Positions 11,751 to 23,680 of a stretch of DNA of 64,000 nt are shown one piece after another. This stretch comes from Escallonia rubra. Lineage: Eukaryota > Streptophyta > Magnoliopsida > Escalloniales > Escalloniaceae. The notes under the pieces were generated by a model. The model worked only from the letters and a program-made list of their open reading frames with translations, ran no database searches and was not told where the DNA came from. The position numbers were made by a program, and so were the translations under genes. The stretch covers positions 26,111 through 90,110 of the forward strand of contig JAVXUO010000670.1 in NCBI GenBank assembly GCA_033065855.1, given 5' to 3'. How positions within the stretch are numbered: the stretch's first letter is position 1; each line of letters begins with the position of its first letter.

Positions 11751-13031
11751 TGTTAACCCTACGGTTATTTAACCTAGGATTATATTTGGTTTTAATGATA
11801 ACCAACATTGATGTTTATGTTGTCTAACATGCATTGAGTTGATGAAGCAATATGAACAATCTCATACTCATGCAAACGGACTATTAGACGAGCAACACGG
11901 TCAAAGACTCTCAACGGAACGCATCAAATAAGGAATTCGTCGATTGAATTTTACAATGCTTTTATTTCCTTCTTTGTAAATTAGACATAGAGAGATGATC
12001 GTAACGATGACTGTATACCTAGAACTTGCCCATATGTTTCCCTTGCATGCATAAAAGTTTTTCATTCTTTGAAAACAAGGAAATTGCATTTTCTGGAATG
12101 CAATCGACTGCATTGGAATGCAGTCGACTGCAAGTTGGGCAGTGAGGTATTACAGTCGACTGCATTCCAATGCAGTCGACTGCAATACTTCCAGTAGCCT
12201 ATTACAGTCGACTGCATTGGATTACAGTCGACTGTAAGTTGGAAATTTTGAATTTCCCACCGCTACTTTGGGAATACAGTCGACTGCAATGGCACATTAC
12301 AGTCGATTGTATTTACCGTTTGACGTATTTAATGCTCCACCTAACTCCAAACGGTCATATTAATTCCCAACTCTATAAATACTCATCTTGGGCATGGTTT
12401 TGATTCATCAATTGCATTCAAAGCTCTCTTTTCTTTCATTTACTCAAAGATCAAAGCAATTGTTCAATCTCTTTTGTTTTACATTGATTTCTCATCCATT
12501 TCAAAAGAGCATTTATTGTGAGCTTACATTTGAGAGATATACACTTTCATAAGTCATCATACATTCATCTCTCTTGTTCTACTGCTTAAACTTGTACTCA
12601 TCTACTTCTTGAGAGTGAAATCTTATACACATTTCTTCATCTAAAGTTTCTTGTATCAAAGCTTGGGGTTGTCAAACTTTGGAGCTTTGGGATTGTCAAA
12701 GCTTGTTCTTGATGTGGGCATAGCATCAAGGGATTGTAAGAGGTTCGATCTTGACCCGTAAGGAAGATCATACTAGTGGATTCTAGGGCCTTTTAAGGGA
12801 CTTCCTTGAAGGGGAGGACGTAGGCTTGATGGTATATCAAACCGAACCATTTAAATCTCCTTGTCAAGTATCTCTAAACCCTTCTCCCTTTACATTATCG
12901 TTTTACATTTGTGTTGAGATTGGTTAGTTTGCTTATTTAAGTTATTGAGATTGAGATTTGTTGTTTGTTAATTTTTAAAGTAGTTTTAAAACCCTATTCA
13001 CCCCCTCTCTAGGGTTATCTTTTTGGTTTCA
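11751..13031 (+). repeat. Copia 5' LTR (1281 bp)
   Basis: The LTR starts TGTTAACCCT and ends TTTGGTTTCA. It is immediately followed (13034-13045) by TGGTATGAGAGC, one mismatch from the initiator-Met tRNA primer-binding site TGGTATCAGAGC. Confidence 0.92.
12095..12380 (+). promoter_or_regulatory. Copia U3: CAGTCGACTG palindrome array and TATA box
   Basis: Eight copies of the palindrome CAGTCGACTG (six exact, two with one change) occur between about 12100 and 12312, embedded in alternating tgcagtcgactgca and tacagtcgactgca contexts. A TATAAAT box follows at 12374-12380, placing the array where a retrotransposon enhancer would lie. The corresponding array in the second LTR is at about 18975-19175 with TATAAAT at 19232-19238. 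Confidence 0.8.
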
Positions 13032-13090
13032 AGTGGTATGAGAGCCTCGGCTCTTGTTATATTGGGTAACGCTAAGAGAGTTAATCGATC

Positions 13091-14864
13091 ATGGCTTACG
13101 TTGGGGGTGTGGAGGGTATTTCTACCACTAGGCCTCTATTGTTTAATGGGACCAATTATAGTGTGTGAAAAGTTAAGATGAAAATCTACTTAGAATCTCA
13201 AGACTATGAGATGTGGGATATTGTTGAGAATGGCCCATTCGTTCCGATAAAGGTGGTTGACAAGGTTGAAGAGCCTAAATCCAAATCGGAGTATAGTGAT
13301 CATGATAAGAAGATGATTTGTATGAATGCTAGAGCGAAAAATTGTCTTGTGTGTGTGCTTTAGACACTAATGAACTCAATAGAGTCATTATGTGTAATTC
13401 CGCTAAGAGTATTTGGGATACTCTTCAAGTCACTCACGAAAGGACTTCTCTTCTTAGAGATTTCAAGATGAACTTATTGTTTAGAGATTATGAGTTATTC
13501 CATATCCAAATGAATCCGTTACAGATATAAATACTCGTTTTACTAACATTGTGAACCATTTGAAGCACTTGGGTAAGGAATTCACTAATGGTGATCTAGT
13601 AAGAAAAGTGATTAGATCCTTACCAAGAGCTTGGGATGCAAAGATCACCGCCATCCAAGAATCAAATAATCTTAATATCTTTCCTCTTGATGAATTGATG
13701 TGCTCACTTATGACGTACTAAATACAACTCAAGACCTTTGATAAAAGAGACGTCAAGAAGAAGCCTACATCAATTGCTTTTAAAACTTCATCTTCAAACC
13801 TTGAGTCAAGTGATGATGATGAAGAATTTGATGAAGAGGATATTGCAATGGTTGCAAAGAACTTCAAGAAGTTCTTAAGATTTAGAAGGAATGATGGGAT
13901 AAGGCAACAAAATGCTAGCAACGAAGAGAAGCTTTGCTACAAATGCCACAAGCCGAGACACATGAAGATGGATTGTCCTATCTACAAAAGGGAGAAGAAG
14001 GAAAGAAGAGATGTATGTGAAAGAGCTAAAAGAAGACAATTCTCTAACAAAGAGAACAAGGAGAAGGAAAGAGCAATGAATGCTGAACATACTCCAACAT
14101 GGAGTGACTTTGATTCAAGTGATGAAGACAATGAGAAGAATGATCAAGCAAATGTATGCTTCATGGCAAATGATGAGGTAAGCTCATCTTCCGGTAGTGA
14201 TAGTGATAATGAAAGCTTTGAAGATGCTTATGATAGCTTATATGAGGAATCCAAGAAAATTTTCAAGAAAAATATTATTTTGTCTAAGAAATTCCTTGAA
14301 GTTAATAAGTAAATTGAGAAGTTGATAATGGAAAATAATAAGTTGCATGCCAAGAATGAATGCATTTCCAACCATTTATATGTGAAATATGTGAATAACG
14401 ATTTGGTTGAATTATTTGTTAACACTTCTAGCTCAAAACAAATCTCTTCCAAAACATTGGCTTTAGAAAAACAAAATGAAGATTTAAAAGTTGAGATTTG
14501 TGATTTGAAAAAGTGTCTTGAAAAATTTGTTGATGGTCAAAACAATTTGGATGTCATGCTTGGACGCCAAATAATTGGCCTAAACAAAGGTGGTCTTGGA
14601 TTAGATCCCATGGCCATGCCTCCTAAAATTTTGCAACAACAAGCTAGGTTGAATATTCATACAAAACGACCAAAGAACTATTGCACACCTTTTACACATT
14701 GCGGTTGGTGCAACAAGAAAGGGCATACGACTAATCATTGTCTTTGTAGAATTGTTTTTGTTAGAGGTAGAAAGAAAATGTGGATTGTGAAAAGTCAAGA
14801 ATACATATGCAAGACTAACACCCAAGGACCCAAGAAAATTTGGGTACCAAAAGTCACTACTTGA
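13091..14864 (+). pseudogene. Copia gag, copy 1 (UBN2 and CCHC zinc knuckle)
   Basis: The ATG at 13091 opens MAYVGGVEGISTTRPLLFNG and continues as a UBN2-type Copia gag, with a CCHC knuckle CYKCHKPRHMKMDC (13935-13976) and a second Cys/His cluster CGWCNKKGHTTNHC (about 14700). It is broken by a TGA at about 13167, by a 2-base GT expansion near 13345 that shifts the frame before ALDTNELNRVIMCN, and by a TAA at about 14310 after LEVNK. The gag frame closes at IWVPKVTT with TGA at 14862-14864. In the SIRE lineage gag and pol are normally split here, with pol in another frame. Confidence 0.85.
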
Positions 14865-14877
14865 TTTGTGTTTATAG

Positions 14878-17800
14878 GTATGTCTCAAAGCAAAATCTAA
14901 TAGCAAGAAGTGGATTCTTGATAGTGGATGCTCAAGACATATGACCGGCAACATATCTCTTTTCACCTCGATTGATCTTAAAGAAGGAGGAAATGTGACC
15001 TTTGGTGACAATTCTCAAGAAAAAATCAAAGGTAAATGAACTATTGGTAAGGAACCACATTCAATTGAGAATGTGTTATATGTTGAAGGATTGAAGCATA
15101 ATTTGCTAAATATTAGTCAATTTAGTGATAAATGTTTTAAAGCTATCATTGAGGTTTCCCATTGCACTATACTATCCGTAAAGAACAATGAAACTATTTT
15201 GGTAAGTAGTAGAGATAATAATGTTTACTCCATTCAATTAAATGATTTAGCTAACCAAGATGTCAAGTGTCATAGTGCTATTAGTGAAACATTTTGGCTT
15301 TGGCATCGAAGACTTGGTCACATGCACATGGAGCATTTGAAGTATATTTCAAGCAAAGAACTTGTGAGGGGTCTTCCGAAGATTAGGTTTGAGAAAGATA
15401 AAGTATGTGATGCTTGTCAAATGGGTAGGCAAAAGAAAGTCTCTCACAAACCGAAGAAAATGTTATCTACTTCTAGACCCTTGCAATTACTTCACATGGA
15501 TTTGTTTGGACTAATCCCTACTACTAGTCTTTGTGGTAAATCATATTGTTTTGTTATTGTTGATGACTATTCTCGCTATACTTGGACTTTTTTTTTGGCT
15601 ACGAAAGATGAATCTATAAATGTGTTCACTTCATTTGCAAAACGTGTTCAAAATTAAAAAGGTTATTTGATAACCAACATTCGAAGTGATCATGGTAGAG
15701 AATTTGAAAATTCAAAAATAGGAGCCTTGTGTGATGACTTTGGGATATCACATAATTTTTCGGCTCCTAGAATTCCTCAACAAAATGGTGTTGCCGAAAG
15801 AAAGAATAGGTCTTTGTAAGAAGCGGCAAGAACAATGCTTAACGAATATGGTTTACCTAAGTACTTTTGGGCGGAGGTGGTCAATTGTGCTTGTTTTGTT
15901 CTAAATAGAGTTATCTTGCGAATTTTTTTGTTAAAAACCCCTTATGAGCTTTTTAATGATAAGAAACCTAATGTGAGCTTTTTTAGAGTCTTTGGTTGCA
16001 AATGCTTTGTTTTAAATACTAAGGATCACTTTAGCAAATTTGATTCCAAAACATATGAGGGTATTTTTCTTGGTTACTCTAATAATAGTATGGCATATAG
16101 AGTTTATAATAAAAGTACTTTGGTTGTTGAAGAATCCATTAATGTTACTTTTGATGAGACTAATCCTTTTCTTCGAAGGACTAACATTGTTAATGTAGAT
16201 GATGTGGACAATGACATGAGAACTTTGAATATAAGTGAAACACTACAAGACAACCCTAAAGAAATTGTTCAAGAAGAGCAACAATCAAGCTCTCAAGAGG
16301 AATACAAGGAAGCAAGCAATGATGTTTCAAACTCGGATAACTCTCAAGCATTACCAAAAGATTGGACTTACAAAAAGGATCATCCAAGCGATCAAATCTT
16401 AGGTAATCCTTCGAGTGGGGTAATAACTCGACGCTCTCTTCAACAACATGTTAATTTAGCGTTTCTTTCCCAAATTGAACCGAAGAACTTCTCCGAAGCT
16501 CTACATCATGAATCTTGGATGCTTGCTATGCAAGAAGAGTTAGTTCAATTTGAAAGAAATCAAGTTTGGACCCTTGTGCCTAAACCTCAAAACTTTAGGA
16601 TTATAGGCACAAAATGGATCTTTAGAAACAAACTTGATGAATCCGGAGTCCTGGTTAGAAACAAGGCTAGATTAGTGGCCCAAGGTTATAACCAAGAGGA
16701 AGGAATTGATTTTGATGAGACTTATGCACCGGTAGCTAGACTTGAATCTATTAGAAGGCTATTAGCTTTTGCTTGCTATAGAGATTTTAAACTCTTTCAA
16801 ATGGATGTCAAGAGTGCTTTTCTAAATAGTTTTATTTCGGAGGAGGTTTATGTGGCTCAACCTTTCGGCTTTGAACATGAAAAATTTCCAAACCATGTTT
16901 TCAAGCTTAACAAAGCTCTTTATGGCTTAAAACAAGCTCCTAGAGCTTGGTATGAAAGGCTAAGTAGTTTTCTTTTAGAAAATAGTTTTTCAAGAGGAAA
17001 ACTTGACACCACTCTTTTTATAAAATCTAAGGGCAAAGACTTATTGTTGGTGCAAATTTATGTTGATGATATTATATTTGGTGCTACTAATGGATCCTTG
17101 TGCGAAGAGTTTGCTTCTTGTATGAGTAAAGAGTTTGAAATGAGCATGATTGGAGAACTCACCTTCTTCCTTGGATTGCAAATAAAACAAAGCAAGGATG
17201 TAATCTTTATCAACCAAGAAAAATACACCAAAGAGCTACTCAAGAGATTTGACATGGAAGCATCAAATGCTTTTGACACTCCAATGAGCTCTTCATTAAA
17301 GCTTGATAAAGATGAAAAAGGTAAGGATGTTGATATTAAACGCTATCGATGTATGATCAGATCACTCATTTACCTTACCGCAAGTAGACCCGATATAATG
17401 TTTAGTGTTTATTTATGTGCTAGATTTCAAGCTTATCCTAAGGAATCTCATTTGGTTGCCGTCAAGAGAATCCTTAGATATCTTAAGGGCACTCACGATT
17501 TAGGGTTATGGTTTCCTAGAAACACATTTTTTTTTTACCTAATTGGTTACTCCGACGCCGACTATGCTGGTTGTAAAACCGAGCGGAAAAGTACTAGTGG
17601 AGGTTGCCAATTCCTAAGTCACTCTCTTGTTTCTTGGAGTGCAAAACTCGGTTGCACTCTCTACCACCGAAGCCGAATATATGGCGGTTGGCGCTTGTTG
17701 TGCACAAATTCTTTGGATGAAACAAACCCTTTTGGATTTTGGACTCAAGTATGATCACATACCTATCTTATGCGATAATACTAGTGCCAATGACTTGAGC

Positions 17801-17998
17801 AAAAATCCCATCCAACATTCGCGCACTAAGCACATAGAAATCAAACATCATTTTATCCGTGATAATGTGCAAAAAGGTGATATTGTTCTAAATTTGGTGG
17901 ACACAAATCACCAATTAGCGGATATCTTCACTAAACCTTTAGATTCGAAGAGGTTTACCGCTCTTAGAAGAGAGCTTGGCATGTCTTCACCTATGTGA
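14878..17998 (+). pseudogene. Copia pol, copy 1 (PR-INT-RT-RH), frameshifted
   Basis: Protease: WILDSGCSRHMTG, with the DSG catalytic triplet. GAG-pre-integrase: LWHRRLGHMHMEHL...CDACQMG, carrying the HHCC residues. Integrase core: DLFG, DDYSRYTW and GVAERKN. RT: about 16550-17260, including QMDVKSAFLN and YVDDIIF (active site). RNase H: YSDADYAGC...TEAEYMA, ending DIFTKPL and a stop at 17996. Lesions are a TGA at about 15036, a TAA at 15655 after KRVQN, a TAA before EAARTM (about 15817), and a small deletion near 17645 that shifts the frame between WSAK and NSVALSTTEAEY. The element therefore cannot make its own enzymes. Many codons after the lesions remain conserved, so decay is fairly recent. 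Confidence 0.88.
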
Positions 17999-18628
17999 CT
18001 AAATGTTATATCTCGTGTGCATAATCATGCAAGTTACAATTTACATGCTTGAACATTATTCATATGCTTATAGCATGCTTTGGTTGATTTTTCTCTTTCC
18101 AAAATTATTGATTCTGTTGATATTCATTTATTCTCATTTGTCTTTATTGATTTGCACACACTTATATTTCTAAATTCTTTACACTTCTTTTTAATGTGCT
18201 ATTTTTTGTAAAAGGTGCTTGGTACACCTTTTGATGGATATTCAAGTACTTATGTTTTCTTGTTTGAATGCCCTTGCTGGCTATATTGATTATCCATGGA
18301 TGGATACATAAGTTGATCACTTTCACACACACCTTTGATCGTTTTCAATGATGTCAAAAGGGGGAGAAAATATTGTTGATTCATACTTGTGTGGATTTGA
18401 ATGAGCATATATTATTTTGAGATAGGGGGAGCTTTTTTTATATGAGCATATATCATTTTGAGATAGGGGGAGCCTATATTGTTTAAGATAGGGGGAGCTT
18501 TTTGTCATGATTTCTTCTCATGACCCCTTATGGTTTATAATTGAGATTGTCATGCTTCTTTGCGTTCATTATCTTATATATCTCATATTATTTGAATCAA
18601 CGTTTGCCATCATAAAAAAAGGGGAGAT
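17999..18628 (+). other. Copia 3' untranslated tail and polypurine tract
   Basis: Non-coding. It carries three 'gatagggggagc' style purine blocks (about 18420-18500) and ends in the polypurine tract aaaaaaaggggagat at 18614-18628, directly before the 3' LTR. Repeated purine blocks in this place are common in SIRE-like elements. Confidence 0.75.
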
Positions 18629-19885
18629 TGTTAACCCTACGGTTATTTAACCTAGGATTATATTTGGTTTTGATGATAACCAACATTGATGTTTATGTTG
18701 TCTAACATGCATTGAGTTGATAAAGCAATAGGAACAATCTCATACTCATGCAAACGGACTATTAGACGAGCAACACGGTCAAAGACTCTCAACAGAACGC
18801 ATCAAAGAAAGAATTCGTCGATTGAATTTTACAATGCTTCTATTTCCTTTTTTGTAAACTAGACATAGAGAGATGATCGTAACGATGACTGTATACCTAG
18901 AACTTGCCCATAGATTTCCCTTGCATGCATAAAAGTTTTTCATTCTTTGAAAACAAGGAAACTGCATTTTCTGGAATGCAGTCGACTGTAAGTTGGGCAG
19001 TGAGGTATTACAGTCGACTGCATTCCAATGCAGTCGACTGCAATACTTTCAGTAGCCTATTACAGTCGACTGCATTGGATTACAGTCGACTGCAAGTTGG
19101 AAATTTAGAATTTCCAACGGCTACTTTGGAAATACAGTCGACTGCAATGGCACATTACAGTCGACTGTATTTACCGTTTGGCGCATTTAATGCTCCACCT
19201 AACTCCAAACGGTCATATTAATTCCCAACTCTATAAATACTCATCTTGGGCATAGTTTTGATTCATCAATTGCATTCAAAGCTCTCTTATCTTTCATTTA
19301 CTCAAAGATCAAAACAATTGTTCAATCTCTCTTGTTTTTCATTGATTTCTCATCTATTTCAAAAGAGCATTTATTGTGAGCTTACATTTGAGAGATATAC
19401 ACTTTCATAAGTCATCATACACTCATCTATCTTGTTCTAGTGCTTAAACTTGTACTCATCTACTTCTTGAGAGTGAAATCTTATATACATTTCTTCATCT
19501 AAAGTTTCTTGTATCAAAGCTTGGGGTTGTCAAGCTTTGGAGCTTTGGGATTGTCAAAGCTTGTTCTTGATGTGGGCATAGCATCAACGGATTGTAAGAG
19601 GTTCGATCTTGACCCATAAGGAAGATCATACTAGTGGATTCTAGGGCCTTTCAAGGGACTTCCTTGAAGGGTGGACATAGGCTTGAGGGTAAATCAAGCC
19701 GAACCATTTAAATCTCCTTGTCAAGTATCTTTAAACCCTTCTCTCTTTACATTATCATTTTACATTTGTGTTGAGATTGGTTAGTTTGCTTATTTAAGTT
19801 ATTGAGATTGAGATTTGTTGTTTGTTAATTTTAAAGTAGTCTTAAAACCCTATTCACCCCCTCTAGGGTTATCTTTTTGGTTTCA
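18629..19885 (+). repeat. Second Copia LTR (1257 bp), shared by both units
   Basis: Same termini as the first LTR and close identity throughout, with a handful of substitutions and small indels seen by eye. It has seven CAGTCGACTG-type palindromes and the TATA box. It is followed at once by a primer-binding-like TGGTATTAGAGC (19888-19899) and another gag, showing that it serves as 3' LTR of unit 1 and 5' LTR of unit 2. Confidence 0.92.
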
Positions 19886-19944
19886 AGTGGTATTAGAGCC
19901 TCGGCTCTTGTTATATTGGGTAACGCCAAGAGAGTTAATCGATC

Positions 19945-22285
19945 ATGGCTTACGTTGGGGGTGTGGAGGGTATTTCTACCACTAGGCCTCCATTGTTTAC
20001 TCGGACCAATTATAGTGTGTGGAAAGTTAAGATCAAAATCTACTTAGAATCTTAAGACTATGAGATGTGGGATATTGTTGAGAATGGCCCATTTGTTCCG
20101 ATAAAGGTGGTTGACAAGGTTGAAGAGCCTAAATCCAAATCAGAGTATAGTGATCAAGATAAGAAGATGATTTGTATGAATGTTAGAGCGAAAAATTGTC
20201 TTGTGTGTGTGCTTTAGACACTAATGAACTCAATAGAGTCATTATGTGTAATTCCGCTAAGAGTATTTGGGATACTCTTCAAGTCACTCATGAATGGACT
20301 TCTCTTCTTAGAGATTCCAAGATTAACTTATTGTTTAGAGATTATGAGTTATTCTATATGCTTCCAAATGAATCCGTTACGGATATGAATACTCGTTTTA
20401 CTAACATTGTGAACCCTTTGAAGCAATTGGGCAAGAAATTCACTAATGGTGATCTAGTAAGAAAAGTGATTAGGTCCTTACCAAGAGCTTGAGATGCAAA
20501 GATCACCGCCATCCAAGAATCAAAGAATCTTAATATCTTTCCTTTTGATGAATTGATGTGCTCACTTATGACGTACAAAATGCAACTCAAGACCTTTGAT
20601 CAAGATGACGTCAAGAAGAAGCCTACATCAATTGCTCTTAAAGCTTCATCTTCAGACCTTGAGTCAAGTGATGATGATGAAGAATTTGATGAAGAGGATA
20701 TTGCAATGGTTGCAAAGAACTTCAAGAAGTTCTTAAGATTTAGAAGGAATGATGGGAGAAGGCAACAAAATGCTAGCAACGAAGAGAAGCTTTGCTACAA
20801 ATGCCACAAGCCGAGACACATGAAGATGGATTGTCCTATCTACAAAAGGGAGAAGAAGGAAAGAAGAGATGTATGGGAAAGAGCTAAAAGAAGACAATTC
20901 TCTAACAAAGAAAACAAAGAGAAGGAAAGAGCAATGAATGCCGAACATACTCCAACATGGAGTGACTTTGATTCAAGTGATGAAGACAATGAGAAGAATG
21001 ATCAAACAAATGTATGCTTCATGGCAAATGATGAGGTAAGCTCATCTTCCGGTAGTGATAGTGATAATGAAAGCTTTGAAGATGCTTATGATAGCTTATA
21101 TGAGGAATCCAAGAAAATTTTCAAGAAAAATATTATTTTGTCTAAGAAATTCCTTGAAGTTAATAAGTAAATTGAGAAGTTGATAATGAAAAATAATAAG
21201 TTGCATGCCAAGAATGAATGCATTTCCAACCATTTATATGTGAAATATGTGAATAACGATTTGGTTGAATTATTTGTTAACACTCCTAGCTCAAAACAAA
21301 TCTCTTCCCAAACATTGGCTTTAGAAAAACAAAATGAAGATTTAAAAGTTGAGATTTGTGATTTGAAAAAGTGTCTTGAAAAATTTGTTGATGGTCAAAA
21401 CAATTTGGATGTCATGCTTGGACGCCAAATAATTGGCCTAAACAAAGGTGGTCTTGGATTAGATCCCATGGCCATGCCTCCTAAAATTTTGCAACAACAA
21501 GCTAGGTTGAATATTCATACAAAACGACCAAAGAACTATTGCACACCTTTTACACATTGCGGTTGGTGCAACAAGAAAGGGCATACGACTAATCATTGTC
21601 TTTGTAGAATTGTTTTTGTTAGAGGTAGAAAGAAAATGTGGATTGTGAAAAGTCAAGAATACATATGCAAGACTAACACCCAAGGACCCAAGAAAATTTG
21701 GGTACCAAAAGTCACTACTTGATTTGTGTTTATAGGTATGTCTCAAAGCAAAATCTAGTAGCAAGAAGTGGATTCTTGATAGTGGATGCTCAAGACATAT
21801 GACCGGCAACATATCTCTTTTCACCTCGATTGATCTTAAAGAAGGAGGAAATGTGACCTTCGGTGACAATTCTCAAGAAAAAATCAAAGGTAAAGGAACT
21901 ATTCGTAAGGAACCACATTCAATTGAGAATGTGTTATATGTTGAAGGATTGAAGCATAATTTGCTAAGTATTAGTCAATTTAGTGATAAAGGTTTTAAAG
22001 TTATCTTTGTGCTTCCCATTGCACTATGCTATCCGTAAAGAACAATGAAACTATTTTGGTAAGTAGTAGAGATAATAATGTTTACGTACTCCATTCAATT
22101 AAATGATTTAGCTAACCAAGATGTCAAGTGTCTTAGTGCTATTAGTGAAACATCTTGGCTTTGGCATCGAAGACTTGGTCACATGCACATGGAGCATTTG
22201 AAGGATATTTCAAGCAAAGAACTTGTGAGCGGTCTACCGAAGATTAGGTTTGAGAAAGATAAAGTATGTGATGCTTGTCAAATGG
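19945..22285 (+). pseudogene. Copia gag-pol, copy 2, truncated in GAG-pre-integrase
   Basis: Parallel to 13091-15430 of unit 1 at very high identity. It shares the GT expansion frameshift before ALDTNELNRV and the TAA after LEVNK, so the two units descend from one already damaged ancestor. It has its own lesions: TAA in IYLES*DYEMWD, TGA after SLPRA (about 20490), and a frameshift near 22015. It keeps codons that unit 1 lost (GKGTI near 21893). Sequence stops at CDACQMG (about 22285), where it joins LTR sequence. Confidence 0.85.
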
Positions 22286-22559
22286 GTAAGGAAGATCATA
22301 CTAGTGGATTCTAGGGCCTTTCAAAGGACTTCCTTGAAGGGGTGGACGTAGTCTTGAGGGTATATCAAGCCGAACCATTTAAATCTCCTTGTCAAGTATC
22401 TCTAAACCCTTCTCTCTTTAAATTATATTTTTACATTTGTGTTGAGATTGGTTACTTTGCTTATTTAAGTTATTGAGATTGATGTTTGTTGTTTGTTAAT
22501 TTTTAAAGTAGTCTTAAAACCCTATTCACCCCCTCTCTAGGGTTATCTTTTTGGTTTCA
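22286..22559 (+). repeat. Third Copia LTR, 3' end only
   Basis: From gtaaggaagatcatactagt to TTTGGTTTCA this matches the last part of the other two LTRs (from about 12759 and 19616). It is joined to integrase sequence at aaatgggtaaggaag. The overlap of atgggtagg (internal) and cgtaaggaag (LTR) is a few bases of microhomology, suggesting an illegitimate-recombination deletion. Confidence 0.85.
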
Positions 22560-22816
22560 GGTTTCAATGTTTATTCCTGTATTGATTCCATTCTTCATTG
22601 TAGAAATGGCTAGTGGAAGTGGAAAATCACCACAAGGAAGCTTTCTTGGTGTTTTGCAGAAAGCCAAGGGGAAGCGAAAAGAGAAGCAGCCAAGTGCGGA
22701 GTTGCCCCCTGCTCCAAAGAAGACAAGAGTCACTCCTCCTGAACGTTCTCTCCACAAATCCTTGAGCGAGTGTCCATTGATCATGATCCCATCTTCCGAC
22801 CGGGATGGACACTTAG

Positions 22817-22823
<7 letters not shown>
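22560..22823 (+). pseudogene. Gypsy gene exon 2, third and best-preserved copy
   Basis: Starts part-way in the intron (ggtttcaatgtttattcctg), with the acceptor before the exon MASGSGKSPQGSFLGVLQKA. The exon has no stop and ends at SSDRDGHLG, where a possible donor (gtgtgtgta) runs straight into a TA microsatellite. The peptide is basic (KAKGKRKEKQ, PPAPKKTRVTPPER). It is the continuation of the PF04195-type gene at 10305. The downstream part is replaced by the (TA)n tract and the inserted MULEs. Confidence 0.65.

Positions 22824-22889
<66 letters not shown>
22824..22889. repeat. (TA)n microsatellite, left flank of MULE element 1
   Basis: About 32 uninterrupted TA units after a short GT run. 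It abuts the left end of the element beginning at 22890. Confidence 0.95.
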
Positions 22890-22892
<3 letters not shown>

Positions 22893-23632
22893 GAGAGCGC
22901 TAGTAAACTGGGTTAAGTTGCTAGCGCGATCTGGCCGTCCACGTGCGATCTATGGACGGCCCAAATCTTTTTTTTGCGTTTTTTTAAGTCTGTCTGCCAC
23001 ATTATGTAGCGGACGGTATTTTTGACAAAAATACCATCTTTTCCATCCGCTATATTATGTAGCGGACAGAGGCAGTACTTTTTTCTGACTCTTTCTCTCT
23101 CCTTTGTCTGATTAATTTTCTGACATGTTTGATGTCCGCTACATTATGTAGCGGACGATTTTTTGACAAAAATACCCTCTTTTCCATCCGCTATATCATG
23201 TAGCGGACATAGGCAGTACGAGATATTCTGACCTTCTTTTCTCTTTCTCTCTCCTTTTGTCATCATTTTTCTGTCACCTTTCTGACTTTAGTCTCTTTCT
23301 CTGGCCTTTCTCTCCAATTTTCTAAGTTGTTTCTCTCTCCTTTTGTCATCATTTTTCTGTCACCTTTTGACTTTACTCTCTTTCCTTTCCGGACATGTGA
23401 TCCTAGCTCAGAGAAACTGGCTTTCTCTATTTTGATGGAACCATATATTACTACTAAGAATTTCTCAGATTTCACCATAAAATAAGAATAAGAGCTTGCT
23501 GGATGAGAGCAGAGCAGACAGATGAATTGAAGCTTTATTCCATTAAGGTGGTCTCCCTGTTAAAGAAGAAAGAACTGGAGAAGTAGTCATTTTGGGAGTC
23601 TCAGGGAAAAGAAATTCTCTCCAATTTTCTAA

Positions 23633-23680
<48 letters not shown>

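Larger units (their letters stand above)
11751..22559 (+). mobile_element. Tandem SIRE-type Copia array: LTR-int-LTR-int(del)-LTR(del)
   Basis: One full Copia element (11751-19885) is directly followed, sharing its 3' LTR, by a second internal region (19886-22285). That region stops in the GAG-pre-integrase domain and is fused to the last 274 bases of a third LTR (22286-22559). This arrangement is expected from unequal recombination between LTR elements, followed by an internal deletion. LTRs run TGTTAACCCT ... TTTGGTTTCA. The domain order gag (UBN2 plus zinc knuckle), protease, integrase, RT, RNase H and the YVDDIIF active site are Copia; the long 3' non-coding tail with repeated polypurine blocks suggests the SIRE/Maximus lineage. 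The left flank (ctcta) and right flank (ggttt) do not match, so no simple target duplication exists. Confidence 0.88.
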
